A DNA stretch of 64,000 bases, taken from the NCBI GenBank assembly GCA_900541865.1, contig UQLO01000003.1, positions 1-64,000 of the forward strand, read 5' to 3'. Every line of letters starts with the position of its first letter. The stretch's first letter is position 1. This document shows positions 35,150-44,800 of the stretch, in pieces. The notes under the pieces were generated by a model. It was not told the origin of the DNA. It ran no database searches and was given only the letters and a program-made list of their open reading frames with translations. Source of the stretch: an uncultured Porphyromonadaceae bacterium (GTDB taxonomy: Bacteria; Bacteroidota; Bacteroidia; Bacteroidales; Muribaculaceae). The position numbers and the translations under genes were made by a program.

Positions 35150-36631
35150 TCAGGCAGTCATTTTTTCGGCCACGGGAGCGGTTTTGCGGCCTATACTGAG
35201 GCACATTAGCCCGAGCACGGTTATGACGGCGTTCATGATGAGAAGTTCGAAGCTGGTTTCGTAGCCGAAGAAGTGGTTGAGGCACCACTGCAGGCACCAA
35301 CTCAGGGCGGGCGCTGCTATGCAGACTGCCGGCACGAGACGGTCGTGGACGGGTCGGCGACCCATCATTCCGAATACGAACAGGCCGAGGATGGGGCCGT
35401 AGGTATACGAAGCCAGAGTGTAGACGGCCGAGATGGCGTCCTGGTTGCTGAGGTAGTAGAAGGCGATGATTACCAAGCCCATCAGAGCCGACATGACCAC
35501 ATGTACGCCTTTGCGGGTACGGGTGAGCTGGTCGTCGGTTTTGGTTTTGTGAGCCTGGAGGATGTCGACGGTGAAGGAGGTGGTCAGCGAAGTGAGGGCG
35601 GAGCCGGCCGCGGAGTAGGCGGCTGAGATGAGGCCGAGCACGAAGAGTATGCCGACGATAACGGGGACGTCGGGATGAGTTGCCACCATACCGAAAACTT
35701 CGTCACTCTTGGCAGGGTGGTCGATTCCCTTGCTGTCGAGGAAGATGAAAAGGAGAGTACCGAGCAGGAGGAAGAGAGCGATGACGAAGAACTGGATAAT
35801 GCCGCTGACAATCATATTCTTCTGGCTCTGACCGGCGTTTTTGCAGGCAAGGTTTCGCTGCATCATATCCTGGTCGAGGCCGTTGGTGGCGATGGCCATG
35901 AAGACGCCGGCGAGGAATTGCTTCCAGAAGTAGGTTCCCTCCTTGGGATTGTCGAAGAAGAACATGCGCGATGTCTCGTGGCTCTTTATTGCGGAGGCCA
36001 TCTCGCCGAAGTTCATTCCGAGGTTTGTGCCGACGAAGTAAATGCACAGAATCACCGACATAATCAGGCAGAAGCTCTTGAGGGTGTCGGTCCAGATGAG
36101 GGTCTTCACACCTCCCTGAACGGTGTAGAGCCAAATGAGGGCGATGGTGACGATGACGTTGAAGATGAAGGGGATGTGGAGCGGCTCAAAGACCAAAAGC
36201 TGGAGCACGGCGCACACCACGAAGAAACGCACGGCTGCTCCGAGCATTTTGCTGACGAAGAAGAACCAAGCCCCGGTGCGGTATGTGCTGGGGCCGAAGC
36301 GGTCTTCGAGGTAGCCGTAGATTGAGATGAGGTTCTTTTTGTAGAACAGCGGCACCAGGACGAAGGCAATGGCGAAGTAGCCCACGATGAATCCGAGCAC
36401 CATCTGGAGGTACGCATAGCCCTTTGCGGCTACCATGCCGGGCACGGAGATGAAAGTGACGCCGGAAATGGCGGCCCCGATCATGGCGAACGCCACCAGA
36501 GGCCACGGGGTCTGGCGCTTGCCGGTGAAGAAGGTGGAGTTGTCGCTGCCCCGCGAAGCGAAGTAGCTGATGGCCATCAGGAGAGCGAAATAGCCCGCAA
36601 TGGTCAGAATGACAATGATTGGCTGAGACAC
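35150..36631 (-). CDS. Sodium:solute symporter (SSS family)
   Basis: 493 residues with about 13 membrane segments. Family signatures: ISGVTFISVPGMVAAKGYAYLQM near the N-terminus, GGVKTLIWTDTLKSFCL, and GLISAAYSAAGSALTSLTTSFTVDI in the middle, the last containing the Ser/Thr pair that forms the Na2 site. It imports a small solute with Na+. Directly downstream of namZ (22 bp), so N-acetylmuramic acid or a related wall sugar is the likely substrate; this is inference from context. Confidence 0.85.
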   Translation of the reverse strand: MSQPIIVILTIAGYFALLMAISYFASRGSDNSTFFTGKRQTPWPLVAFAMIGAAISGVTFISVPGMVAAKGYAYLQMVLGFIVGYFAIAFVLVPLFYKKNLISIYGYLEDRFGPSTYRTGAWFFFVSKMLGAAVRFFVVCAVLQLLVFEPLHIPFIFNVIVTIALIWLYTVQGGVKTLIWTDTLKSFCLIMSVILCIYFVGTNLGMNFGEMASAIKSHETSRMFFFDNPKEGTYFWKQFLAGVFMAIATNGLDQDMMQRNLACKNAGQSQKNMIVSGIIQFFVIALFLLLGTLLFIFLDSKGIDHPAKSDEVFGMVATHPDVPVIVGILFVLGLISAAYSAAGSALTSLTTSFTVDILQAHKTKTDDQLTRTRKGVHVVMSALMGLVIIAFYYLSNQDAISAVYTLASYTYGPILGLFVFGMMGRRPVHDRLVPAVCIAAPALSWCLQWCLNHFFGYETSFELLIMNAVITVLGLMCLSIGRKTAPVAEKMTA

Positions 36632-36653
36632 TGTGTTTTATTTATAATGTGTA

Positions 36654-37832
36654 TTATTCCGGATAAATGAGGTAGGGAGCGCGCTGAGCGCGGAAGCGCT
36701 CCACGTCGTCGGCCCAGGTAGCCTTGATAGCGTCGGCATCCATGCCGTTCTCAATCATAGTGCGGATGTCGCCGCGGCCGATGAGCTTCTCGAAGAAACG
36801 GTTGAAGAAAGGCTTGTCGGGAGTGTTGCCCACGGCGCGATAAGCGTCGATGAGATAAGTGAGGTCGATGCCCTTGTTGATAATGGTGTCGATATCCATT
36901 TCGGAGAGGTCTTCGCCGTAGCAGAGCACGTCCTTGAGAGGCGGGTTCTTTGCGCCGGGCACACTGCGGGGCGTAAAGCTGAAGGAGCGACCGGTCATTG
37001 CGGGGTGGCCGTAGATTTCGAAGGGCTTGTCGGTTCCGCGGCCGAGGCTGACGGGAGTGGCCTCGAAGTAGCAGATGGAGGGATAGAGGTAGATGGAGCG
37101 CATGGTGCGCAGATTGGGCGAGGGAGCGATGGGCAGCTCGTAGCGCGTGGAGTGGGTATAGCCGTCGCAGGGGACAACGGTCAGAGGCACTTGGGCGCCG
37201 TTTTCGAGCCAGCCTTCGCCGTTTGCCATCTTGGCTATTTCGCCCAGGGTCATACCGTGTACCACGGGGATGGGCAGGCGCCCTACGCCGCTTTGGTACT
37301 GCATGTCGAGGATGGGACCGTCGACGTACATGCCGTTGGGATTGGGACGGTCGAGCACCATGAATTCCTTGCCGCTTCGCAGGGCAGCGTTCATCAGGTC
37401 GATCATGGTGCAGTAGTAGGTGTAGTAGCGCAGGCCGACGTCCTGAATGTCGACTACAATGACATCGATGCTGTCCATAACCTCGGCCGAGGGATAGCGT
37501 GCGCTGCCATAGAGGCTGACGATGGGGAGACCGGTCTGGGCGTCGACACCGCTTGCCACGTGCTCGCCGGCGTCGGCGGTACCGCGGAAGCCGTGTTCCG
37601 GAGCCAGAAGGGTGGTGACGTGAACTCCGTTGTCGAGAAGCAAGTCGAGGGTGTGGCGGTCGCCCACCATACCTGTGTGGTTGGAGAAGAGGCCTACGCG
37701 CTTGCCGGCCAGGGCAGGCGCGTAGACGTCGGTTCTTGCGGCTCCGACAGTAACTTCGGCCATGGCGACGCCCATTCCGATGAGGGCGAGCACAGCGGCC
37801 AGCATAATTTTTAGGTAAGAGTTGTTTGCCAT
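36654..37832 (-). CDS. namZ: DUF1343 exo-N-acetylmuramidase (NamZ-like)
   Basis: 392 residues with a signal peptide (about 1-25). DUF1343 landmarks: VGLFSNHTGMVGD, LLAPEHGFRGTADAGE, DVIVVDIQDVGLRYYTYYCTM, VLDRPNPNG, GMTLGEIA and the C-terminal RAQRAPYLIYPE. The family includes NamZ of Bacillus (GH171), which releases MurNAc from the non-reducing end of peptidoglycan fragments. The protein should act in the periplasm. It heads the operon with a sugar-type symporter and WYL regulator. The putative -7 element is about 130 bp upstream. Confidence 0.85.
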   Translation of the reverse strand: MANNSYLKIMLAAVLALIGMGVAMAEVTVGAARTDVYAPALAGKRVGLFSNHTGMVGDRHTLDLLLDNGVHVTTLLAPEHGFRGTADAGEHVASGVDAQTGLPIVSLYGSARYPSAEVMDSIDVIVVDIQDVGLRYYTYYCTMIDLMNAALRSGKEFMVLDRPNPNGMYVDGPILDMQYQSGVGRLPIPVVHGMTLGEIAKMANGEGWLENGAQVPLTVVPCDGYTHSTRYELPIAPSPNLRTMRSIYLYPSICYFEATPVSLGRGTDKPFEIYGHPAMTGRSFSFTPRSVPGAKNPPLKDVLCYGEDLSEMDIDTIINKGIDLTYLIDAYRAVGNTPDKPFFNRFFEKLIGRGDIRTMIENGMDADAIKATWADDVERFRAQRAPYLIYPE

Positions 37833-37962
37833 TGCAGGGCAGCGGCCAATGCCGCGGATTAAAGGTGAAAAGGTAATTGCTTCCTTGACACGGAAATATC
37901 GCAGAAGCGTTGGTTGTTACAAGGTCCACACCGGTGATGCGGGTCACCATCGGATCGCACTG

Positions 37963-37970
37963 CAAAGGTA
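37963..37970 (-). promoter_or_regulatory. namZ operon -7 promoter element
   Basis: TACCTTTG on the minus strand; a TTGT (37994-37991) sits 20 bp upstream as an imperfect -33. Confidence 0.5.
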
Positions 37971-38041
37971 GTGCAAATAATTGGAACAACACAATTAAAA
38001 TCTGTATAAAACACTTAATGAAATTTAAAGTGCCGATAAAA

Positions 38042-38073
38042 TTTGTGGGGACGGGGAAAAAGCACTAATTTTG
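38042..38073 (+). promoter_or_regulatory. tRNA-Ala promoter
   Basis: TTTG (38042-38045), 20 bp, TAATTTTG (38066-38073), 12 bp before the tRNA. Confidence 0.85.
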
Positions 38074-38085
38074 CAACGCAAACGA

Positions 38086-38159
38086 GGGGTACTAGCTCAT
38101 CTGGCTAGAGCGCGACACTGGCAGTGTCGAGGTGAGCGGTTCGAGTCCGCTGTACTCCA
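38086..38159 (+). tRNA. tRNA-Ala (anticodon GGC)
   Basis: 74 nt. Acceptor GGGGTAC/GTACTCC has the G3:U70 wobble that defines alanine tRNAs. Anticodon stem CGACA/TGTCG, loop CTGGCAG. CCA is not encoded. Confidence 0.93.
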
Positions 38160-38163
38160 CAAG

Positions 38164-38201
38164 GCAAGCGAATTCAGAGAAATCTGAGTTCGCTTTCTTT
38201 T
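38164..38201 (+). terminator. tRNA-Ala terminator
   Basis: Near-perfect stem AGCGAATTCAGA/TCTGAGTTCGCT (one mismatch) with GAAA loop, followed by a T-rich tail. Confidence 0.85.
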
Positions 38202-38373
38202 TGTATACTGGAGGAATCCCGCGGGCGCAGCAAGCAGGCGCTTTGCCGCCGGTGTTGTCGCGAACGGCCGGGCTGCCCCACCTCTGCGCCGCCCCGTTCG
38301 ATAGCCCTTCGCCAGATTTTGAACCTACATTGAACCTACACGATGAAAAATTACAGAAAAAGATGCAAAAAAA

Positions 38374-38405
38374 TTTGGCGGAATCAAAAAAAGTGCCTAA
38401 CTTTG
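38374..38405 (+). promoter_or_regulatory. tRNA-Phe promoter
   Basis: TTTG (38374-38377), 20 bp, TAACTTTG (38398-38405), perfect consensus. Confidence 0.85.
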
Positions 38406-38429
38406 CAGCGCAAAAGGGAACCCCCGTAT

Positions 38430-38502
38430 GGTGCCATAGCTCAGTTGGTAGAGCAAAGGACTGAAAATCCTTGTGTCCCCGGTTCGATTCCTGGTGGCAC
38501 CA
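38430..38502 (+). tRNA. tRNA-Phe (anticodon GAA)
   Basis: 73 nt. Acceptor GGTGCCA/TGGCACC, anticodon stem AAGGA/TCCTT with loop CTGAAAA. It directly precedes the integrase gene and is the probable integration target of the element to its right. Confidence 0.95.
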
Positions 38503-38515
38503 CGAAGTAAGAACT

Positions 38516-38557
38516 CGCTGAAAATCAGTTAATTATAACGATTTTCAGCGTTGTTTT
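38516..38557 (+). terminator. tRNA-Phe terminator
   Basis: Perfect 11-bp stem CGCTGAAAATC/GATTTTCAGCG, 13-nt loop, then TTGTTTTTTC. Confidence 0.85.
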
Positions 38558-38611
38558 TTCTCCAAAGATTGCCCACATCGGCTCAAAAAAAAGCCCAAAA
38601 TTGTTGCAGTT

Positions 38612-38689
38612 TGTAACGTTCTGTAACGTTTGGTTGCAAAAAATAGCAACCAAATAGCAACCAAGAATGGCAACCAAAGCGACAACCAA
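38612..38689. repeat. Iterated motifs upstream of the integrase
   Basis: TGTAACGTT occurs at 38612 and 38622 (10-bp period). CAACCAA occurs at 38647, 38658, 38671 and 38683 (11-13 bp period) and once inverted as TTGGTTG at 38630. Helical-period iterons next to an integrase gene suggest arm-type integrase or excisionase sites, or an operator. Confidence 0.55.
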
Positions 38690-38704
38690 GGCGACTTGAA
38701 GCCC

Positions 38705-40030
38705 ATGGCAAAATTCGCAATCAACCTCCACCCGCGTCCAAAGAAGGACGGAACTTGTGCGCTGATGTTCTCTTTCCGGCACAAGCAGTTCAGAAAACAA
38801 ATCTATCTCGGTCTTGACCTCCGCCCCGAGCAATGGGATAGCGAGGGCAACAAGGTAGTTAAGCACCCCCACTATCGCGCACTCAACGTAAGAGTGCAGT
38901 CATTCAGCACTACCGCAGAGGAAGTGCTGCTCCGCTACGTAGGTAAGAATGTGGAGGGCGAAACTATCTTCAACGAGATTGAACAAGCACTCTACCCCGA
39001 CAAAGCGACTAAGGAAGCCGAGGCCGAGGCCAAAGCAGCCGAGGAAGCGGCTGCGGCCAATGGCTTGCTTGTCGTGGCGAATCGGTTGGCGGCGATGAAG
39101 AAGCCGTCAACCAGGGCCACGTATGAGCGGACAATCAAGCACCTTGGTAAGTTCGTAGATCTGGGCCACTCGGACAAGTTCGACGAAATTAACAAGGGCT
39201 GGCTCGCGGAGTTTGAGGTGTACCTCGCCGAGAGCAATCCCTCGGTCAATGCACGTGCCCTGCACATGCGCAACCTCCGCGCCATCATCAACTACGCCAT
39301 TGACGAGGGCATCACCTCGAACTACGCCTTTCGCCGCCACTCCATCAAGACGGTCAAGACTGCCAAGCGCAATCTCTCCGTGGAGGAACTGCGCCAAGTC
39401 TTCGCCTACCCCGTAGAGGAGTGGCAGGTGATGTACCGCGATATGTTCAAGCTCTCGTTCATGCTTATGGGCGTGAACTTCGCCGATCTGCTCAATCTCA
39501 CGAAGGCTGACCTGCGCAGCGGGCGCCTGGAGTTCAACCGCCACAAGACCGCCCGACTCTACTCAATGAAAGTAGAGCCGGAAGCGGCGGCGTTGATTAA
39601 GCAGTACGGCGGCGCCGAACATCTGCTGAGGGTAATGGATACCCGAAGCGACTACGTTCAGTTCATCCGTCAGACCAACCACGCGCTGAAGTGCATCGGC
39701 ACGAAGTCTGTCAAGGGTCGCAAGCCGCAGGGCGAGCCGTTGGTGCCGGGCATCACGACCTATTGGGCACGTCACACGTGGGCCACAATAGCGGCGAGCC
39801 TTGACATACCCAAAGAAACAATTGCGGCGGCGCTCGGTCACGGCGGCAACACCGTCACCGACATCTACATTGATTTCGACCGAAAGAAAGTAGATGAGGC
39901 CAACCGCAAAGTCCTCGATTGGGTGCTTTACGGCAAGAAGGACGGGGTCGTTGTTGACCCGGCCTTCAAGACTGAGGAAGCGGAAGCGCCCGCACCCAAG
40001 CGCCGAGGACGCCCCCGCAAGATTGCCTAA
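38705..40030 (+). CDS. Tyrosine-type site-specific integrase
   Basis: 441 residues from the ATG at 38705 (MAKFAINLHPRPKK); an in-frame TTG 75 bp upstream would extend it through the iterons and seems less likely. Arm-binding domain about 1-75, SAM-like core-binding domain about 130-230, catalytic domain after that with YWARHTWATIA, ALGHGGNTVTDIYID (histidine and nucleophilic tyrosine). The first catalytic arginine position reads FMLMGVNFADLL with no arginine, as in IntDOT-type Bacteroidetes integrases, and the H-x-x-R histidine is also replaced. A basic tail (PAPKRRGRPRKIA) follows. It overlaps the convergent tail gene by 4 bp. Confidence 0.88.
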   Translation: MAKFAINLHPRPKKDGTCALMFSFRHKQFRKQIYLGLDLRPEQWDSEGNKVVKHPHYRALNVRVQSFSTTAEEVLLRYVGKNVEGETIFNEIEQALYPDKATKEAEAEAKAAEEAAAANGLLVVANRLAAMKKPSTRATYERTIKHLGKFVDLGHSDKFDEINKGWLAEFEVYLAESNPSVNARALHMRNLRAIINYAIDEGITSNYAFRRHSIKTVKTAKRNLSVEELRQVFAYPVEEWQVMYRDMFKLSFMLMGVNFADLLNLTKADLRSGRLEFNRHKTARLYSMKVEPEAAALIKQYGGAEHLLRVMDTRSDYVQFIRQTNHALKCIGTKSVKGRKPQGEPLVPGITTYWARHTWATIAASLDIPKETIAAALGHGGNTVTDIYIDFDRKKVDEANRKVLDWVLYGKKDGVVVDPAFKTEEAEAPAPKRRGRPRKIA

Positions 40031-41859
40031 TCGCTTTCGATAATCGGGTAGAAAACGCCTTTAAGTAACTGCGACATTCCGTTCTCCGTGAAGGTCGCAG
40101 TTATTTTTTCGCAGATGTAGCGCTTGCCGCGTATCAAGAAAACGGCTCTCACGTCAGGGATAGAGTCAGAGAGCCACTTAAAGGTCGTTTTCATTGTTGG
40201 CTCCAGGGTGTGACGGATAATGCTTCGCCGGGTCTGTCGGTTATTGATGCGCAGCGAGAAGTGGACGTAGGCGAAGTTGCTCCAATCATCGGCAATCGCA
40301 ATGTCGTCGACATTGGGATAAGGCAAGTGAGTGCCTTGGAAATGATTGGAGCCGTCATACCAACCTATATAGATGCGGTCGTAATACTCGGCTTTCTTGT
40401 CCTTCTCCCCTGCGGCGAGCGTTGAGTCGGAGATAGTCTTGATGAAAGGATGCTGACTGTCATCCTCCGAGGTTGTGTCGGTGTCCTCGTCATAGCCGGG
40501 GAACTCAAGGAACAACACACGGCCATACTTGGCCTCAGTGTCGTTGATGTGGGCCGGCACAAACTCGATTTCATCGGCATCGGCATCCTCCTCGTGGTTG
40601 ACGATGCGACCGCCAAAGAGGTTCACCGGCTGCAGGCGGCAGGTGTACTCAAAGTAGATTCTGATAAGGCCGGGGTTATAGTCCACTTTCATCTGACGGC
40701 TGAGAGTGCGTATGATGAAGTAGGCGTCGCAGTCAGCGGCATAGAGCAGCTTGTCGATGAGGTTGTCGCGCCCGCGCCGGCCATCCCACTTGTAGTAGCC
40801 TTTGGTGGCCGCAAGCAACTCTCTCATAGAGTTGTAGCGCACAACGCGGTTCTTCCACCCATCCACGAACCAATCGCAGGAGTAATATTTCCACATAACG
40901 TGGTCACAATCCTTGTAGACAAGGTTTTTGGCCTCGGAATAAGCGCAGTCTTCTTCTTCGACCTTTACCTCGGTGGAGTGTTCTTCCACCACGTTTTCAA
41001 GAGCCACGGATTGAGTGGCGTTCAAAACGTTGTCGGTAAAGTCGAAGGAGATGCGCTTGCCACGGTGGTCAATTGTGAACTCGCCGCCGAGGAACAATTC
41101 GAGTTTTTCAAAATACTCCTCCACCGTCCAATGCGGCATGGCGTTGGCGAAGCCGGGCATGTACCAAGCGTGGGGCAACGTGTTGCACACAAGCAGGTAC
41201 TTGTATTCCTCCACCTCCTCCCACCGGGAGAAGTCGTAGGAATACCCCACGGCGTCACATATCTTCTTTGTGATGTAAAGGAGATATGGCTGCCACGACA
41301 GGCCGGTGGTCTTTTCGGTGTTCCAGGCGAAATGACCCTTGTTCTGCACCGCATCGTCAACAACATACTCGGCAAGATTCTGAATATTGCCGGACTCGGA
41401 GTTGTTGTTGACCCACGGCAACGCTACATACTTGTTGCCGTTGTGGGGCGGGTACCAGGCATCGGCAGGTGCAATCTGATTGATGCCGGTGTACTGCGGT
41501 GCTCCGAGGTCAAGCTCATTGATATAGACCTTGTCAAAGGTCTTGTCAAAATTCTGTTCCGAGCGACCGTCGAGGAACTGGGTCTTGACCTCGGCCTCGT
41601 TTATCTCGGTGACGGTGATACAGCCGAACTTGTAGAAGCCTTTGTCGCGTATCTCGCAGTCAAAGACCACCTTTCCCGCTGCCACATCGGGGCGGTTGAT
41701 GTGGCCGAAGATTGCCAGGTTCTGAGGGCAATCTTTCAGCGGGAAGGTGATAGTCAGCGTGTAGCCGTCGCTACCGCTGAACATTCTATTTTCGGAAACA
41801 TACTCAAACGAAGTGCCCTTTTTGAGGGCCGCGAGTTGGTTGTAGACGTAGATTTGCAT
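40027..41859 (-). CDS. Phage tail/baseplate-like structural protein
   Basis: 610 residues, acidic, no signal peptide. I recognise it only as the type of large hypothetical that follows the tape measure gene in Bacteroidales prophages. Its start overlaps the tape-measure stop by 1 bp (TAATG), so the two are translated together. By analogy with siphovirus order it would be a distal tail or tail-hub protein. No enzymatic motif is seen. Confidence 0.55.
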   Translation of the reverse strand: MQIYVYNQLAALKKGTSFEYVSENRMFSGSDGYTLTITFPLKDCPQNLAIFGHINRPDVAAGKVVFDCEIRDKGFYKFGCITVTEINEAEVKTQFLDGRSEQNFDKTFDKVYINELDLGAPQYTGINQIAPADAWYPPHNGNKYVALPWVNNNSESGNIQNLAEYVVDDAVQNKGHFAWNTEKTTGLSWQPYLLYITKKICDAVGYSYDFSRWEEVEEYKYLLVCNTLPHAWYMPGFANAMPHWTVEEYFEKLELFLGGEFTIDHRGKRISFDFTDNVLNATQSVALENVVEEHSTEVKVEEEDCAYSEAKNLVYKDCDHVMWKYYSCDWFVDGWKNRVVRYNSMRELLAATKGYYKWDGRRGRDNLIDKLLYAADCDAYFIIRTLSRQMKVDYNPGLIRIYFEYTCRLQPVNLFGGRIVNHEEDADADEIEFVPAHINDTEAKYGRVLFLEFPGYDEDTDTTSEDDSQHPFIKTISDSTLAAGEKDKKAEYYDRIYIGWYDGSNHFQGTHLPYPNVDDIAIADDWSNFAYVHFSLRINNRQTRRSIIRHTLEPTMKTTFKWLSDSIPDVRAVFLIRGKRYICEKITATFTENGMSQLLKGVFYPIIESD

Positions 41860-44800
41860 TATTTTTTGGATTTGGGAGCTTTGTTTTTCATTAAGCGATC
41901 ATATTCCTCCTGGGCCTGTTGGATGCCGTGATCGCCGGCCACGGTGTTCACGGTGACGAAGGGTTCGTTCAGTCGCTCATTCAGCCTTGCGAGCGTTTGC
42001 TCAATGGCTGAATTGTCAGTGGTTTGTGTAGGCACGTTCACAACCACATTAGGCTGAACCGCAGAAGGAATAGACTCCGCTAACTTCATAGGCGCAGACA
42101 AGCGGCGGCTCACATCGGCGTGAGTAATTGAGCCGATAGTGTTTGTGCGCTGGGCATAGTCGAGGGCTTCCAATAAAGGGCGGGTCTGCGGATTGTTGAC
42201 GAGCTTTTGGGAGGCAACCCATTCGCCCGCATGGACCACGCCAACGGCCTCGTCCTTGCGTCCGGGTGGGGTAAAACCGCCCTCGCTGTAGCCCTGCGCC
42301 TCCGATGCTTGCTGCTGCTTCTTGATAGCCGCAATCTGAATGGCGCCCGCAGCCACGGCCATAGCCGCCGCAATTGGAGCGAGGATGTAGCCGACTACGG
42401 GGATAGCGGCAGCGGAGCCGTAGGCGTTCAGGGCATTGGTGGCAGTCTGCGCCACGGCCTGGATTACCTGCATCGCGAACATTTTGCGGTTGGCCTCCTG
42501 CTTGGCCTTGGCTATCTCCTTCTCCTTCTGCTTTTCGAGCTTCTTGACTTGATAGGTGTTGCCCTCGGCGCGGCTGATTTCGGCATCGTAGCGCTTGTTG
42601 ATGGCGGCGGTCTGTATCTCCAACTCGGCTTGGATCATCGTAGACAAGCCGGAGAAGATAGCCGACATTCCCGAAACAAGCGTGTCAAGCGAGCCGGTCA
42701 GCGCCTTGCCGCCGTCGGAGTTGAGCCATTCAACGGAGGCGGCAACACCTTTCTCCATAGCGTTGCGAGTGTCCTCCTCGGCGAGCAACCCATACTTCTT
42801 TTTGAGAGCGAGCTTGGCTTTCTCGAAAGCCTCCTCGATTCTCAACTTCTCGGCGGCATTGTCGCCGGCGGCGGCAATCTCGCGGTCATAGACCACCCGG
42901 AGCAAAGCAAAATCGGCATCGTATTTGGCTTGGCGCTCCTGCGGATTGTCGCCGAAGTAGTCCTTCTTCATAGAGGCATACTGCGCTTCCAGGCGTTGAA
43001 TTTCCTGCTGGCGCCGTTGAGTCTGCTGAACCTTAAGGTCTTGCAGACGGCGCTCAGCCTCCACCTCCTCGCCACGAATGGCGGCAAGGTTGGCTTGGTG
43101 AATACGCTCCAACTCTTCGAGTTGAGCCTTATACAGCTCCTCATTCAGCAAGCCCTGTGCGTGGGCGGTTTCAAGAGCGGCCTTGCGCTGCTCGTAGCCC
43201 TCGTTCTCAGTCTTGACGCGGTCTTTGTTGGCTTCCTTGTAGGCGTTGACTATGTTCTGTTGATGCTCCAACTCCAGTTCTTCAATTCGGCGGTCGTAGG
43301 TTTCCTTGGAAATCTGACCGTCAATGTAGAACTGCTTCAACTCAGCCATACGCTGATTGTAGGAGTTGTTCTCGACCTCAAGGGAACGGGCGGCGCTTTT
43401 CTGCTCCGCTTTGAGTTGCGCCTCGCGCCACTCTGCGGTGATTTGCAGGCGCTCCGTTTCCGTAAGGTCGGTGTGCATCAACTGCTTTTCGCGGAACTGC
43501 ACGGCAATCTCGTCCATACGCTCGGTGTATGCGAGATAGTCAGTTTCGCCGGTGGCGTAACTGATGCGGGCCGAAGCCTCGGCTTGCTCGCGCCACTCCT
43601 TTTCGGCAGCGAACTTGTCAGTTACGGTGTTAGAGGGGGTTCCACCGCCTCCACCGCCACCTCCAAGATTGAGGTCGGGAGTTTCCGGCTCCATAAGAGC
43701 CTCCGCGGAGATATTGTATTTCTCACGCAGAAACTCGTTGGCCTCATTAAGCTGCTTCTGTTTGAGCAGGTTCTCCTGATAAGCCGCCTCCGAAGCGTTG
43801 TAGGTTTCTCCAGTTGATGCCACGCGCCGGGCATAAGGGGCAACATTGACCATTTGCCCTGCGGCGGCATCGGTGGAGTTGCCGTAGGATTGGTACGATT
43901 CCATCTCACGGGCGTTCTCCCACTCGGCCACGGCCTGGTCGTGGGCGGCTTTGTCGCGGTCGCGTTTCTGACGCAGTGCCGGCGCCTGTTGTTCGAGAGT
44001 GAGAAGTTCTTTCTCATTCTCGGTGATTTTCTCGGCGGCGGCACGGGCCCGCGCCACCTCGATTATGGAGTTGCGCAGTTGGTCGTAGGCGTTCTTAGCC
44101 CGGCCAACCATAATCTCCTCGGTAGAGAGATTTTTGAAGTAGTCGGGATAGAGTTTTTGAAGTTTCTCGGCAGCTTCCCGGCGCTTGTCGGTGGCTTTGG
44201 ACTCGTCCGTAGCCTCCTTGTAAAGCGCCTCAAGTCGGGCGATTTCATTGGCGCAGTAGCCTGCCGAGGCTTCGTCGATGTCCTTGATTTTCTTCTTGTA
44301 CTCCTCTGCCTCTTTCGCGGCCTGCTCGGCGGCTTTGCGCGACTCGTTGATGCGGGAGGTGACGGCGTAGACGGCACCGGCCACTGCAAGGATAAGCCCG
44401 ACCCAATTTGAGAACTTCATCGCCTCCAACGACTTGCGCCAACGCTGCTGCATATTGTAGTTGACCTCGAGGCCGTTGGTGAAGTAGTTGACTGCGTTTA
44501 TAAGTGGAGTGAAAAGAAGCCTCACGGCAGGTATAATGCCGTGAACGAGCTTCATAGCGCCGTGGAAAAGAGAGACGGCAGCGGCGGCTATCTTTGTGCG
44601 GGCTGCGGTCACTGCCATAATGGCGTTGTAGGCGGCAATGGCAGTGACGGTCACCAGGATTTCGCGCTTGTATTTCAAGAAGAAATCCACCATAGTGTTG
44701 AGCACTCGGAGAAAAATTCCCGAAGAAGTATAAATGTGCTTCATTATGGGATAGAGTTTTTCACCGAGGGCGATGGCTAACTCGCCCACACGCTTGCGGG

